A DNA stretch of 64,000 nucleotides, from contig CM069595.1 of NCBI GenBank assembly GCA_035771175.1, positions 2,831,056 to 2,895,055 of the forward strand, given 5' to 3'. The position numbers and the translations under genes were made by a program. The notes beneath the pieces are model-generated. The model was not told where the DNA came from. It saw only the letters and a program-made list of their open reading frames with translations, and ran no database searches. Shown here piece by piece: positions 37,539 to 49,448 of this stretch. This DNA comes from Paratinospora sagittata. Lineage: Eukaryota; Streptophyta; Magnoliopsida; Ranunculales; Menispermaceae. Positions within the stretch are counted from its first letter, which is position 1, and every line of letters begins with the position of its first letter.

Positions 37539-39233
37539 AGTCGCCTGTGCCATAACTCAGTAGTATCATCTGTAGATACATATGCAACTGTGCTCGCTCT
37601 ACCCATAACTGTACTACCCTGCAAAAAATACAAGTTATTTCTTCTTGTACCTTTCATCACTATCAATGCTCCCAAAACAATCTTCAAAATACCGTCTTCA
37701 ATTGTGATCTTGAAGCCTTTTGATTCTAATGCACCCAAAGAAATTAGATTCTTCTTCAAGTCTGGTACATACCGAACTTCCTTCAAATCCCTGATTGTTC
37801 CATCATGTAATTTCAATTGTACTGTACCTATCCCTTTTGTCTCACATATATCATTATTACCCATAAAAACAGATCCACCGACGAATTCATCGAGAGTAGA
37901 AAAATATTCTCTATTTGGACACATATGATAGGTGCAGCCTGAATCCAAAATCCAATCCTCAGATTGACATACCAAAGATGAATAAACCAGTGAAATATCT
38001 GAATCTGAATCCTTTACTTGTGCAATATTTGAAGTAACTCTGTTCTGATTTTTATTCTGCAATTTCGAACAGTCTTTCTTCCAATGCCCCGTCTCGTAGC
38101 AATATCCACATTCATTCTTTGCAGGAATTCTTCTTTCTGATGATTTCCCTCTCGACTTAGATCGAGATTTTCTATCTTTCTTTCCTTGCTTCTGTTCAGA
38201 TCTACCCCTTATTACCAAAGCTGACGAAGTCTCCTTGCTGTCATGTTTATCCTTTTTACGATACATGTGGTTAATCAAAGCAAAAGATACCTCATCATAA
38301 TTAATTGCTTTCTTTCCATGCAATAAAGTAGTCGAAAAATGTTCATATTCATTGGGTAATGAATTCAGTAAAAGAACACCCTTATCCTCATCAAAAATAG
38401 TAACATCCAAATTTAATAAATCAGCAAGTAATTGATTAAATTCTTCCAAATGTTCAGTCATGGAATTACCTGGTTTGTAGTCAAACCTGTAGAGCTTTTT
38501 CTTCAAATAAATTCGATTTTCAATGCACTTGGTCATGTACTTATCTTCCAATTTCTGCCAAAGTTCCTTAGCCTCAGTTACTTTCATAACAGAATACTTC
38601 TGTTCCTTCGCCAAACATAATCTTATGGTACCACAAGCTTGACGATTAATTTTCTTCCAAGTCTTCTCATCCATATCAACAGGTTTTTCTTCCAAAGCAA
38701 CGTCTAAATCTTGTTGGGCTAAGACCTCAAGAACTTCACATTGCCACATTCCAAAATTGTTCTTGCCATTAAATTTCTCAACTTCAAATTTCGCATTCGA
38801 GACTTTCGAAGAACTTTCCATCACGGCGATACAACCCGTCGTCAAGAATGTTCTTCTTCTTCAAATCGTTCTTCGAATCCAATTTCAGAACCCAAATCTC
38901 TGATACCAATTTGTTGTGCGCAGCGGAATCGAATATCAAACCAATCGAATGCAAAAGTAAATAATGGAAACAAGAACACAAAGATTTACGTGGTTCGGCG
39001 AAACTCCGCCTACTCCACGGGAGATGAGAATCACTAATTGGGGAATTCCAAAAGGAGAGTACAAAATATGCTTCAAAGCTCTCATGCCCTCAAAATACAG
39101 TAATAGGGCATTTATAATAATGAGAGGTTTGGTTCAACTCAAACACTAATAGAAATTAGGGTTTGCTTCAAATACTAACTTCATAATAAAATGACATAAA
39201 CGCCCACGAATAGGACGAGCCAAATAATCAACA
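37539..39233 (-). mobile_element. Ty1/Copia retrotransposon, 5' half, cut at the assembly gap
   Basis: Read on the minus strand, the element begins with a 5' LTR (39233 down to 38912) with TGTTG and CAACA as its two ends. Next come a tRNA-Met primer site TGGTATCAGAG (38908-38898) and a gag-pol frame from the Met at about 38821 to the gap at 37538. The frame has no stop in about 430 codons. It shows the gag core (FNGKNNFGMWQ), a CCHC knuckle (CGYCYETGHWKKDC), the protease triad (WILDSGCTYHM) and the first residues of the pre-integrase domain (ELWHRR). A TATA-like TATAAATG sits in the LTR near 39105-39116. Integrase, reverse transcriptase and RNase H are hidden in or lost at the gap. The open frame suggests a fairly young copy. 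Confidence 0.85.
38912..39233 (-). repeat. 5' LTR of the gap-truncated Copia element
   Basis: The 322-bp LTR has matching 5-bp ends TGTTG/CAACA and is followed by AAT and the tRNA-Met primer site. The second LTR is not in the window. The outer base of the flank begins GTTGC at 39234. Confidence 0.6.
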
Positions 39234-40558
39234 GTTGCTTGATTGCTTGATTGCTTGAAGCTTTCAGTTTTTGCTGCTTCTTTTTTTTTCGTTTTTTTTT
39301 TGTTTTTTTAACTCTTCCTTTTGGTTTATTCCAAATTAAGGCACTGAACCAGAGCATACTAACACCTTGCATCCACAAAAGCAAAAACAAGGAAGTAATT
39401 TTTCAATTCTTCTTCTTTTTTATTATTTATATTTTTTTATTTTTTGTTTTTGTAATTGTATGGTTTTGTGATACAATTAAATGAGACAAGTGACATGTGG
39501 TTTTATGATTTGGCTTAGAAAAAAGGTAGATTTTCATTTTTAATAATTTTTAATGGACTCGAATCAAATGCTTTGTGCGATTTTTATATGATTTAAAAGT
39601 ATTAAGGTAGGGAATAAAAAAAAAAGTATTAAGGTAGTGTAGTTTAAATTTAATTTCATTTTTTTATAAAGAAAAATGTAGTGAAGCACTAAAAAAAAAA
39701 AAAAGTATGCCTAGCTTCTGTCAAAATGTTCTTCAAATGATTCATAATGTTGTTAATCTAGAAATGTGAGTTGTGACCAAAAAAAAAGTGCATTAACCCT
39801 TGTGTTTGGTAAATAAAGTGTAGTTAAATCAAATTTGAGAAAGTCCAAATTTTGATTAAATATTAATTGAAATCTATTTCAACTTTGATTGCGATATTAT
39901 TTGCCTAATAATTTCATATTTTAATTGTAACATCACTTTAATAAAATTTAAAGTTTTTTTTTTTTTCTCTAAATAGATTTTGATAGTGTTTGGTAACTCT
40001 ATTTAACCTTTACTTCTACGTCAAAACTAACTTCTAATTATAGTAAAGGTTTAAACTCTACTAAAATAAGCAAAAAAAAAATTCTTATTCTTGTGGAGGT
40101 TATATCTCTACTTCAATTAGAGGTTAAAAAAATTAAAAAATTATCTAAAAAATAATTTTTTTATAACCCTCTACTTTTTGAAAATAGAGTTACCTTTAAA
40201 ATTGTTAATGTCAAGCTTGTTATCATCCCATGCTTCTTTAGAAATTATAGGAATTAGGATGTTATAAATGCATGCTTATTTTTGAACATGTGTATTTTGC
40301 TCTTTTCATTTCTTAGAAATTCATAACAAAGCCTCTAAATTAACAATCATCAATGTAGAAAAGTGAGAATTAATAAATTACAAAAAAGCTTTCTATATAT
40401 TTATTTTATTTGGAATCATTCTCAATATCCTTCCATATAAAGAAGAACTATAGGTTGTATACAATTATATAACATAAAAATCAGACAAGAAAACCAAGAA
40501 CAACAACAACAAAAAAAAGAAACTCAGGAAAACAGCCTATCAATCAAGTATAATAAGA
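39234..40558. other. AT-rich intergenic region
   Basis: Long A and T runs, no supported gene. I searched for the missing zinc-finger exons here and did not find them. The last 100-200 bases may be the 3' UTR of the minus-strand PMEI gene. Confidence 0.5.
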
Positions 40559-41635
40559 TCACTTGATCAACTGTGAAATGGCTAGGCAATTCCTGATGAG
40601 CAGGCCGAGCTTGTCATCCAAGTCTCCAACAGGTGATTTCTGTCCTGGCCTCTCAGAGAATGCGTCCTCGCAGGTCCCATAATAAGTCAGTGCTGCACTA
40701 AGCATGCTGTTCATGGTATCTAAATCATGTTTATGAAGAGCTGCCATTGCGTTCTCAAGGCTGGTGTTTGCATCATCATAATTATCCACACACACGCTCA
40801 GAATCTGCGATGTGAAGCCTGCAGTTGTCGGGTCCTCGTAGATCTTAGTAACCTTCGCTTTTGTAAATTTCGACAATTTAATACAGGCTTTTATCTCCAT
40901 TACGAGAACAGAAGCAGGATCGCACTTGCCGTTCAAAAAGGGTGCAATGGAGGCAAGGCAAAGATCAACATTTTGGGTCACAGCGCAAATCTTTTTAATT
41001 GCAGGATCTGTTATAGCATGTAGAACTGAGCCTGGTTTTGTTGGCTCAACAGGGTCAGCTCTTGTTGGTGCAACTTGAGGTAGCGGTGAAGAAGAAGAAG
41101 AAGCTGGTTTTGGTGGTTCAACATGATCATTAGCAGATGCTGGTTTTGGTGGTTCAACATGATCATTAGCTGGTGCTGGTTTTGTTGGTGCAGCTTGAGG
41201 TGGAGGTGAACAAGCCAGTTTTACAGGCTCGACGTGATCAGGTTTTGATGGTGCAGCAAGGGGTGAAGTTGAGGCTGGTTTTGGTGGTTCAACATGATCA
41301 TTAGCAGGTGCTGGTTTTGGTGGTGAAGCTTGAGGTGGAGGTGAAGAAGCCGGTTTTGCAGGCGCGAAGTGATCAGGTTTTGTTGGTGCAGCTTGGGGTG
41401 AAGTTGAGGCTGGTTTTGCTGATAAAGGGTCAGCTACAGGGGTTGCAGGGGATGAAGTTGTTGGTTCAGCTTCAGGCTGTGTGTGATGAGGAACAGGCGA
41501 TGGAGCGGGCGATGAGACGAGTGAGTGTATCGAATTGCGAGGAATGCATTTGGCTTCTGCAGGGAAGAAGAGAACAGTGATGGAAAGGGAGATGAAGATT
41601 ACAATTAAAAATTGAAGATGCATGGTTGGCTCCAT
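40559..41635 (-). CDS. Secreted proline-rich protein with C-terminal PMEI (invertase/pectin methylesterase inhibitor) domain
   Basis: PMEI-domain proteins bind and block pectin methylesterase or invertase in the cell wall. This single-exon gene encodes 358 residues: a signal peptide (about 1-28), a long Pro/Ala/Ser/Lys-rich region (about 41-203) with repeats such as ANDHVEPPKPAS, and a four-helix inhibitor domain from about 205 to the end. The domain has the expected cysteines: 217 and 226 for the first bridge, 282 and 322 for the second, with extra ones at 238, 251 and 350. Known PMEIs are about 150-200 residues, so the rest is the added wall-type linker, like those of arabinogalactan or extensin-like proteins. 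It could act as a wall-anchored inhibitor, but inhibition has not been shown for such fusions that I can cite. Confidence 0.85.
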   Translation of the reverse strand: MEPTMHLQFLIVIFISLSITVLFFPAEAKCIPRNSIHSLVSSPAPSPVPHHTQPEAEPTTSSPATPVADPLSAKPASTSPQAAPTKPDHFAPAKPASSPPPQASPPKPAPANDHVEPPKPASTSPLAAPSKPDHVEPVKLACSPPPQAAPTKPAPANDHVEPPKPASANDHVEPPKPASSSSSPLPQVAPTRADPVEPTKPGSVLHAITDPAIKKICAVTQNVDLCLASIAPFLNGKCDPASVLVMEIKACIKLSKFTKAKVTKIYEDPTTAGFTSQILSVCVDNYDDANTSLENAMAALHKHDLDTMNSMLSAALTYYGTCEDAFSERPGQKSPVGDLDDKLGLLIRNCLAISQLIK

Positions 41636-42999
41636 TATTGATATGAATTGAAAAGGAGGGGAAAAATTAAGTTTGAGAAAGGGAGAGGAAGAAGCAGGTT
41701 AAGGAAATGAAGGGGTGGAAAGAAGAAGGGAAGGTAAGAGGGAATTGGGTGGCAATGCATGAGAATAGGTTGGTTGATGACTCGGGAGATTAGTAGGCAT
41801 TCATGAGTAACTGTTTTTTACTTTTATTAAGGAGTAGATGTATTATTAGATTAGAGGTCTCTGTTTTTTTGTTTTTTTAAATAGGATTTAAATATTGGTA
41901 TTCTCATTTTATTAACATTTTTTCAAATGTTAATAAAATTTTAAAATATTTTTTTAAAACATTATAATATAAATTAATAATAATTTTACTTTTTTATTCA
42001 AAAATATTAAAAATCTAGATTTAATAATGGCAATCTCCATTTTTAACATTAAACATATTTTTTTAACAATATTTTTAAAACGTTATAGTATAATTAATGA
42101 TATTTTTTAAAATTTTCTTATACAATATGTCAAACAATATGATCACTGTGAATATTCTGGCTGTTGCTTCCCATTAGAAATCATCAAATGGCGCATTTGA
42201 TACACAATTTTTAAAAAAGTTTTTCAAAAATTAAAATCCAATCTCACTTTTAATTGATTTATACTTTTTGAATATATGTTTGGTATTGTATTCAAATTAT
42301 ATTTAAGATATATGAAAACGGAAACTTGTTTGGTAAACTTCATTTCTAAGTAGAAACGATCCCTTAAAATAACAAAAAAGTGAAAAAATAAGGATTGAAA
42401 AATACAAAAATAACTTCTCCATATTTTTAAAAATAGTGTGGTTTTTTAGATCTGATCCCAAAAACTATTTTTAAATCTTGTCAAATCAAAAAAGTTTTTG
42501 TTACTTTTTTTCTACTTTTAGTTTTAAAATACAGAAAACAAGATTTAAATTTCATACCAAAGCAGCCTAAGAAATTTAACTGTCAGTGGGATACATGCAG
42601 GTCTGGTCCCTTGAATCATCCTCGAGATGCATGTATTGAATGGCTGGAGGTTAGAGATCTATGTTTTTCTATAATTTTTTACAAGATTTCAGGAATAATA
42701 AAAAGACCATATAAGGAAAGTAAAAATGTTCTCAATTTCAGATATTCAACCAGGAATAAAACCAAATTTTATTGCAAAGGAAGAACACCTCCATGTTCTA
42801 AGAGGAGAATAAACAAGCTCAGCTAAAATCCCCACAAAAAAAATACAACATTGTACTTGGATGAAAGTTATACAAGAGAGACAAATGCACATAATTACCA
42901 TGACATTTATTTAATAAGTTCTACTCCAAAAGCCATTGGAGAGATCTCTACCTGAAAGCATAGGCAAAGCTACTTAGGAAGAAAATGGAATGAGAAGCA
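41636..42999. other. Intergenic region between PMEI and universal stress protein genes
   Basis: Upstream of the PMEI gene lies a purine-rich leader (about 41640-41740). The rest is AT-rich without a supported gene. The last 150-200 bases before 43000 are probably the 3' UTR of the stress protein gene. Confidence 0.5.
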
Positions 43000-44171
43000 C
43001 TAGCTTTCAACATTCTTCACAACAGTGACTGGACAATCAACACTATTCACCACATGGCTGCTAACACTGCCCAACAGAGCCCTGCAAGTGCACACAATTT
43101 CAGAATCAATTAAATTTCAATTCACCCACTTTCATGCAAATATAACAGCCAATTCATATTCTCAAAACACATCAATAACCACATCTGACAATTCAATTAA
43201 AGCAGTCAAAAGAACACCTTTTCAGCTTTCCAAGTCCCCTGCTTCCAATTACAAGACAACTCAAAGGAATTTTATCAATTGCTTCACAGATCTTCTCTCT
43301 TGGATCTCCCCAGTAGATCTTTGCCACCACAACAATCTGCCCAGGAGTTTATTCCATTAAGAATCTCAAATTCTAACCACCCACAAAAAAATTTTAAGAA
43401 AAAAAAACATATTTCTAGGAATAATTTCTTTTAAATACCTCTTTCTGCCTTGCAACACAGTTGAGAATGTCCAAGGTTTCAGCATCAGGCTTGACCGCAT
43501 ATCTCTTCATGATCACAGGGTCACAGAACTCAGCTAAAGGGATAAGTGCTGCATGCACCAGATTATAAGCAAATTACAATCCAGTAATGCCCATTACCCA
43601 CAAAAAAAAAAAAAAAAAAATGATACAATTCTTACAATTTTATTTTTTGAAGTAGAAATCAGGTAAAAAGCTAAAAAGGGTTCTCTGTTTGTGACTTGTG
43701 AGTAGCAAAAACATATTAAATTCGAGTGAAATATCAGGATATATATAAGCGCCCTTTCAGACCATATTGCATCAATCAAATATCATTTTCACCATATTAA
43801 ATTCTAGTTAAAAACAAGAGTATTTCAGTAGATTCAACCGATTCTCCCCTAATTCTTCGAAGAAAAAGCTCGACTTTTTTTTTTTTAACTGTACAAGATC
43901 ATCAAAAGATAAATTGGTAAAAGTTGAAATGAAACCCTAGCTGAGCTAAAAAATAAAAAATAAAGAAGAAGAAAAACATTGATGAAAGATTACGAGAGCC
44001 GGTGGCTTCCCAGAGCATGGTCTCTCCTTCTTCGTAGTTGCCTTCAGGACGTACAGTGATGAGGACGAGGTGATCCCCGTCACGGATCACGTTCTCCACT
44101 GCCCATTTCAGGGCTTTCTTGCTGCATGCTGAGAAATCCACCGCTACGCCTACTCTTCGCTCCTGTTCCAT
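43000..44171 (-). CDS. Universal stress protein, UspA type, 162 residues
   Basis: Small cytosolic ATP-binding proteins of the UspA fold respond to stresses in plants and bacteria. Exons (minus): 43994-44171, 43439-43548, 43218-43336, 43000-43081, all in frame. The N-terminal strand reads RRVGVAVDFSACSKKALKWA, as in the family. The ATP-binding pattern G-x2-G-x9-G-S is intact at residues 127-141 (GSRGLGKLKRALLGS). Length is typical. The start is the first Met and opens directly on the domain. A pyrimidine-rich leader lies at about 44172-44340. An overlapping frame across the first exon is an antisense or shifted shadow. Confidence 0.93.
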
Positions 44172-45461
44172 CGCCTCTCTCTCTGCAGATCTCTCGCTGT
44201 GTCTCTTTGATTTTTGTTTGTTGGTTTGATTGGAAAAAAGAAAGATGGAAAATTAAGCTGGATAATGGAGAGATTTTTAAGCAAGAAACTGAAGAAGATG
44301 GAGAAGAAGAGAGAGAAAATGAGTAATAATTGCTGAGATTCGGACACGACAGTGGAAGAGGATGATGACGTTGACTAAGATTCTTTCTAAGTGCAATGAC
44401 CAAAATATCCTCCGATCTATCGTTGGGGTTTAGCTTACGGTTACGGTTGGCCAAAAAAACACAGGGTAGTTAAAAGATATACGTTCGTAACAAGTGTTCA
44501 ATTATATTCGTATGCTTAAAAAATTGGGTATCCTGAATTTTTTTTTTTAATGTATGTACTGATTTTTTTTTTTAATATACTGGTAAAGTATTTTTTAAAA
44601 GAAAGAAAAATAAGATAAGGGCTCACATGATTTAAAATACATATCTAAAAATATACGCAAGTTAAAATAATAATATACAGCGTTGTCACATAATAAAAGA
44701 AAAAAAAAATACCTACCATATAATTTTAGATATAATTTTTAAGTTATGAAAATATTTCTCTAAAAATAAGGAACCTCGCCTCATGCCAATAGTGAAGAAC
44801 AAAGGAGTAGAAGAAAAAATAAAAGATTAAAAAAGAAATTAAAACATATGTGAATTTTATTCCTTTTATATTAATTAGGAACCAATTACTCCATTTTTAA
44901 ATTTATGTCAGAATCGGATTTTTAAAATAAACACAAATTTTATATTCGTACCCCACTTAATTTTTAAAAAGTTTATCTGCACTCGTTTAAAAATGGGGCC
45001 GGACGAAAATGGATAAATAGGTCCAAATCCATTTTATCACCCATAATTTAGCTTATATGTTTAATTATAGTTGAAGTTCTAAACAAAGTAATAATTAATT
45101 GATATAATTTATTTGTTAAGATTTTTATGTTATAAAGTTTAATAATGTGGAACCCTATGAATGTTTCCCATGACTATGGGCAATTTGGGAAATTAATTCT
45201 GATTTAGGTTTAATGACGAAGTCTCCATTTCTTAAAAAAATCCTTTTTAACATTATTTTTTTGTGGGTATTGTTTTAGGTGGCGGTCTAATTGCTCTTAG
45301 TTTAAAATATCACATTAGATTAGCAATACAGAAGAAAGGCCGAATTAGCAATGTGAGCATGCTGTGATAGCTCATTTATTTTGTCTAATAAAAGAAGAAA
45401 AAATAATAAAAGCTAGGATTATTATATTGAGTGTTGATATTCTTAATATAATTAGGATTAT
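44172..45461. other. Intergenic region upstream of the stress protein gene
   Basis: Very AT-rich after the leader. No gene, RNA or transposon end recognised. Confidence 0.5.
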
Positions 45462-46022
45462 CTGTTTCCTTTACTTGGTAAAATAACAAGTGTTTATGAA
45501 CCACATAGTCATCATAACTTCTGTTTCCGTGTCTATATTCTCTTCTTGATATACATAAATCGAGTTTCTGCCTATTAACTATAGCTTTTAGGTCAAGGAG
45601 TGTCCGACAATTTTTGTGTTAAATCACCAATTTTGTATCATTGTAATATAGCACTTCAAAACTCTACTGAAAAGTTGATCAACATATCAAATTAGGAGTA
45701 AAACAAGAGAAAATTACATATAAACAAAAAAAAATATTTATGAGACATCATATGGTAGGGGGGTTCATCATTCAGCAGCTGCCAAATTCATCAGAACACC
45801 TAAGGTATTACCTTAAAATCAGAACAAACTTGAGCATGGACCCTCCACCATCATTCCACAAAGGTCACAGCACCTACCCATTCATTGCTTGATCAATTAA
45901 CTCACCAGGTTCTTCTATCAAATTGAACAACCAAAGCTGTGTTTAAGAGGAAGGAGGAACATAGTAAGGAAAGATAGAATAGAAAGTCTGTAAGAATTGC
46001 TGCCAGAAGACAAAATAGCCCA
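45462..46022 (-). pseudogene. Partial copy of the DUF247 gene 3' end and downstream flank
   Basis: This stretch matches 47448-48020 in the same orientation at high identity, with small indels. It includes the stop region of DUF247 (TAA at 45943-45945) and about the last 25-30 codons (to about 46022), then its similarity stops. A deletion of roughly twenty bases relative to the intact gene lies inside the coding part (after GAAAGTCTGTAA), so the reading frame is broken. No upstream DUF247 sequence accompanies it. Confidence 0.85.
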
Positions 46023-47447
46023 AGCCACACCTCAACTCTGAGTCGCCCAAGGGGCTCTCTCCAAAAGGGTACCTGACTTTTGGAGGAGCACACCAAGTTT
46101 TGAGGGTAGCTTCTACTTGAATCTCAAGTTTTGAAAATTGGCTTTACATTTTTCCAAGGGTCTTAATAATATACTAAAGCTCCTTCCAATGCCACCAGAA
46201 TGAACCTCTAATTATTTATCTTGCGTACAACAGTACCAAACAATTCGTGTCCAATCAAAATACCTTGTAAATTATATCATCACATTTGAAAAAAAAAAAA
46301 AAATTATCAGACAAACATTACGCATAACTATATGTCGATCCATTACTAGATCATACTTCAACTAGCCTCGGAACTCCTTAAATCCCATTTTCTTGGTACA
46401 AGTTTTCTAAGTTGGAAGATTTCTGTCACTACCTTATTTCTCTTTCTAGTTCATGCTTCAGATGGAGAATATACGATTGGAGGGAATTCAACAATAAGAA
46501 TGATCAGTATCAAGAACACCATGCAAATCAGCAAATTTGAAGGCCTAATTGTGGTTATTAATCACAAATTCATCATCACTATAGATGCTCTATGACACCT
46601 ATCCCATTCTTAGACACCTTACAACTTGAAATATGGCAGTGGAAAAATTGGTTCTACGTGCCATTCTTTGATTAATTTGCCACAAACTTTCAATTAAACA
46701 TTTATAATTCCCTCCTAAGTTCTGCAGTAGTGCCAAAATCTTGAATGACCATCCATAAAAATTGGCAAGTGATTAAATCTCTGGCTTGTTGATAATAGCC
46801 ATGATTATCAAGTTGAGTTGAGAATAAGACACAAGAAAGCTCAAAGCACATCACCTTCCACCATGCAAGAATACTTCATTTCAAGGACAGTCATGCCCAC
46901 ATCAAAATATCAAACAAAATATCACTATAGGGCCATCAAAACTCAAATCAATCATTGAATTTTAAAATCAGATATTTACCAAGATAGGGATATAATCCAA
47001 TCATAAGTCATTAGAAGAAAATGATAAATTGGACAACCTTTCCAGGAAATGCATAAATAATAATTCACAATTAAGCTCCCTAGCAAGTGTTTTTGCAGGT
47101 GATTTCTCATCTTTGGTCTCACATTTGTCAGATAGTAACCACTCTTGGTGTCCAATGTCCCCATTAAATTATTATGGGAATGAATTCAATTGTGATGTAT
47201 ACTCAAAATTGGTCTTATTCTGGTAATTATTCAGGAATCTACTCGTACTTCGCTACTTTTACAAAGCCTAATTAAGCATTTTGAGAAGAGGACTGAAGAT
47301 CATTTGGGATGTATGCTCTAATTAGGCTCATGCTCTATTTTTCCTAATTTGACTCTAGTGTTATGAACATCAGCATCAGTTCCTGAAGTTTCCCTTTCTC
47401 CTTCAACAGATGTCGAAATCTTTCATTTCAAATACTCCATTCATATT
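46023..47447. other. Spacer between the two copies of the DUF247 3' end
   Basis: Unique, AT-rich sequence. Short frames here (for example near 47029-47226) show no family match and probably are not genes. Confidence 0.5.
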
Positions 47448-47918
47448 TGTTTCCTTTACTTGGTAAAATAACAAGTGTTTACGAACCACATAGTTATCAT
47501 AACTTCTGTTTACATATCTATATTCTCTTGATATACATAAGTCGGGCTTCTGCCTATTAATTATGACTTTTAGGTCAAGCCACGTCCAACAATTTTCGTG
47601 TTAAATCACCAATTTTGTATCATTGCAATATAGCACTTCAAAACTCTACTGAAAAGTTGATCAACATATCAAATTAGGATTAAAACAAGAGAAAATTACA
47701 TATAAACAAAAAATATATTTATGAGACATCATATGGGGGTTCATAATTCAGCAGCTGCCAAATTCATCAGAACACCTAAGGCATTACCTTAAAATCAGAA
47801 CAAACTTGAGCATGGACCCTCCACGATCATTCCACAAAGGTCACAGCACCTACCCATTCATTGCTTGATCAATTAACCCACCAGGTTCTTCTATCAAATT
47901 GAACAACCAAAGCTGTGT

Positions 47919-49448
47919 TTAAGAGGAAGGAGGAACATAGTAAGGAAAGATAGAATAGAAAGTCTGTAAAGTGGTGAGCGCAATAAGAAGAACTGCTGCC
48001 AGAAGAGACACAATAGCCCAAGGATTACCAAAGTAATCACGCCACAAACTAGCTCTCCACTTGTGCCATTTCCTCTCAAAGTACCTAGTAACATCCGCTG
48101 AAACTTCAGCAAGGTAACAGTCATTAATGTCAAAAGCAATCTCTCTGCAAAGCTTGTTGAACAAAGCAGCCACTTCCTCCTCACTCCCCAGCCCATGATC
48201 AATAATCCCTCTATAACGCAAGTGCCCAACATCTCTCGGACCAGTGATCAATCCATCCATGAAGCTCACATAAGAAGTTACATGGTTACTGCAATGTGGA
48301 AAACATTGCTCAAATGCCATGAGATTTAGGAAGATAGACTTGGTTGAATCATGGATTATTAAGGGAGGAATGTAAAGAACGCCGTTCTTGAATTCGACAT
48401 CCATGAATTTATCAGACTTCTTCTTCTGGAATTTCACTCCTGAATTCATTAGCATTGAGACACAATGCATTGGGAGCTGAGGCAGCCTGGTTTCATGCTT
48501 CTTAATGGACACACTGTACCCAAACTTGGGCTTAGATGAACATGGTATCAAGCTTTGCCGGACAAAATGAAGGAAATGCAAAGCGGGCTCATTCGAATTT
48601 GTTACCTTGTGGCGTTGATGATTATAGCATCCGGGAAGAACAGAATCGAAGAACTGAAGAGCAAGATCATCTAGTGAGATAGTTTCGTCGTCTTGGTCAA
48701 CTGTTAAAGAGAACAAGCGTTCGAGAACGAAGAAGGGTAGCTGATTCTCAAGCATCAACAAGTCGCGTTGGATGCAAGGAAGCATGACACGAGAAGTGAA
48801 GATGGGATCGCCCCAGGAATAGTCACAGAAAATGATTCCCTTAACAGAGACTCTGAGCAAATCGAGTATAAAGCAAGCATCAAGCAACATCATTTCCACG
48901 AATTCATAGCTACTGATATCCGGAATGGGCTTGGCGTAACATCTTCGAGTTTTATCTTCAAGCTCTAACATGGCTTCCAGGAAGAGCTCCAAGTCGTGAC
49001 CAGAGCGCTCTATAACGTGACGTAGAAGCCTCCATTTGTGCTTTTCCATGTCCTTTAGATATGGGTTGCCTCTGTGGTAAGGGCCAATGGAGACAAGTTG
49101 AGGAGAGAAAGCTTTTGGGTGGAGTTCCCGGACATTTTTAGGTATCTTGAAGATGCAATTATCAAGCCAAGAACAGCTTGCTTCGCATAGGCGGTTTTGC
49201 TCAAGCTTATCCTCTATTGTGATCACCCAATCTTTTGGGATTCCAGAGTTGGGTTGTTGTTCTGGGCTCTGGATTTTATTGTCAACTCTCTTATCTTCTT
49301 CCTCATGGAGTTTTTTTTTGTGGAAATTAGACAAGTGTTGAGGCCTAGGGACGATTGCGTTTCTTCTTGTTTGAATTCCCTTTGAAGCAACTAAGAAAAT
49401 ACTACCTCGGACCTTTCTCCTCCAAAGTCTTGATTCAGGAATTGTCAT
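47919..49448 (-). CDS. DUF247 (UPF0481) membrane protein, 509 residues
   Basis: A single-exon plant gene of the DUF247 family. The molecular role of most members is unknown; some are linked to grass self-incompatibility. Seen: the family opening CIFKIPKNVRELHPKAFSPQ with VSIGPYHRG (about residues 98-125), LLMLENQLPFFVLERLF in the middle, an Asp/Glu-rich loop, and a C-terminal membrane span (about 478-503, PWAIVSLLAAVLLIALTTL) after RASLWRDYFGN. The first 90 residues are poorly conserved in the family, so the true start could lie a little downstream. The last codons and 3' flank were copied to 45462-46022. No intron or frame break is needed. Confidence 0.93.
   Translation of the reverse strand: MTIPESRLWRRKVRGSIFLVASKGIQTRRNAIVPRPQHLSNFHKKKLHEEEDKRVDNKIQSPEQQPNSGIPKDWVITIEDKLEQNRLCEASCSWLDNCIFKIPKNVRELHPKAFSPQLVSIGPYHRGNPYLKDMEKHKWRLLRHVIERSGHDLELFLEAMLELEDKTRRCYAKPIPDISSYEFVEMMLLDACFILDLLRVSVKGIIFCDYSWGDPIFTSRVMLPCIQRDLLMLENQLPFFVLERLFSLTVDQDDETISLDDLALQFFDSVLPGCYNHQRHKVTNSNEPALHFLHFVRQSLIPCSSKPKFGYSVSIKKHETRLPQLPMHCVSMLMNSGVKFQKKKSDKFMDVEFKNGVLYIPPLIIHDSTKSIFLNLMAFEQCFPHCSNHVTSYVSFMDGLITGPRDVGHLRYRGIIDHGLGSEEEVAALFNKLCREIAFDINDCYLAEVSADVTRYFERKWHKWRASLWRDYFGNPWAIVSLLAAVLLIALTTLQTFYSIFPYYVPPSS

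Noticed and set aside
37427..38845. A single 472-codon frame crossing the N run
   Set aside because: Only the part right of 37538 is real Copia gag-pol. The frame through the Ns and the codons beyond are artefacts of the gap.
44080..44454. 124-codon frame overlapping the first exon of the stress protein gene
   Set aside because: It runs in another frame over the real exon and the leader, with no homology; the UspA frame is clear.
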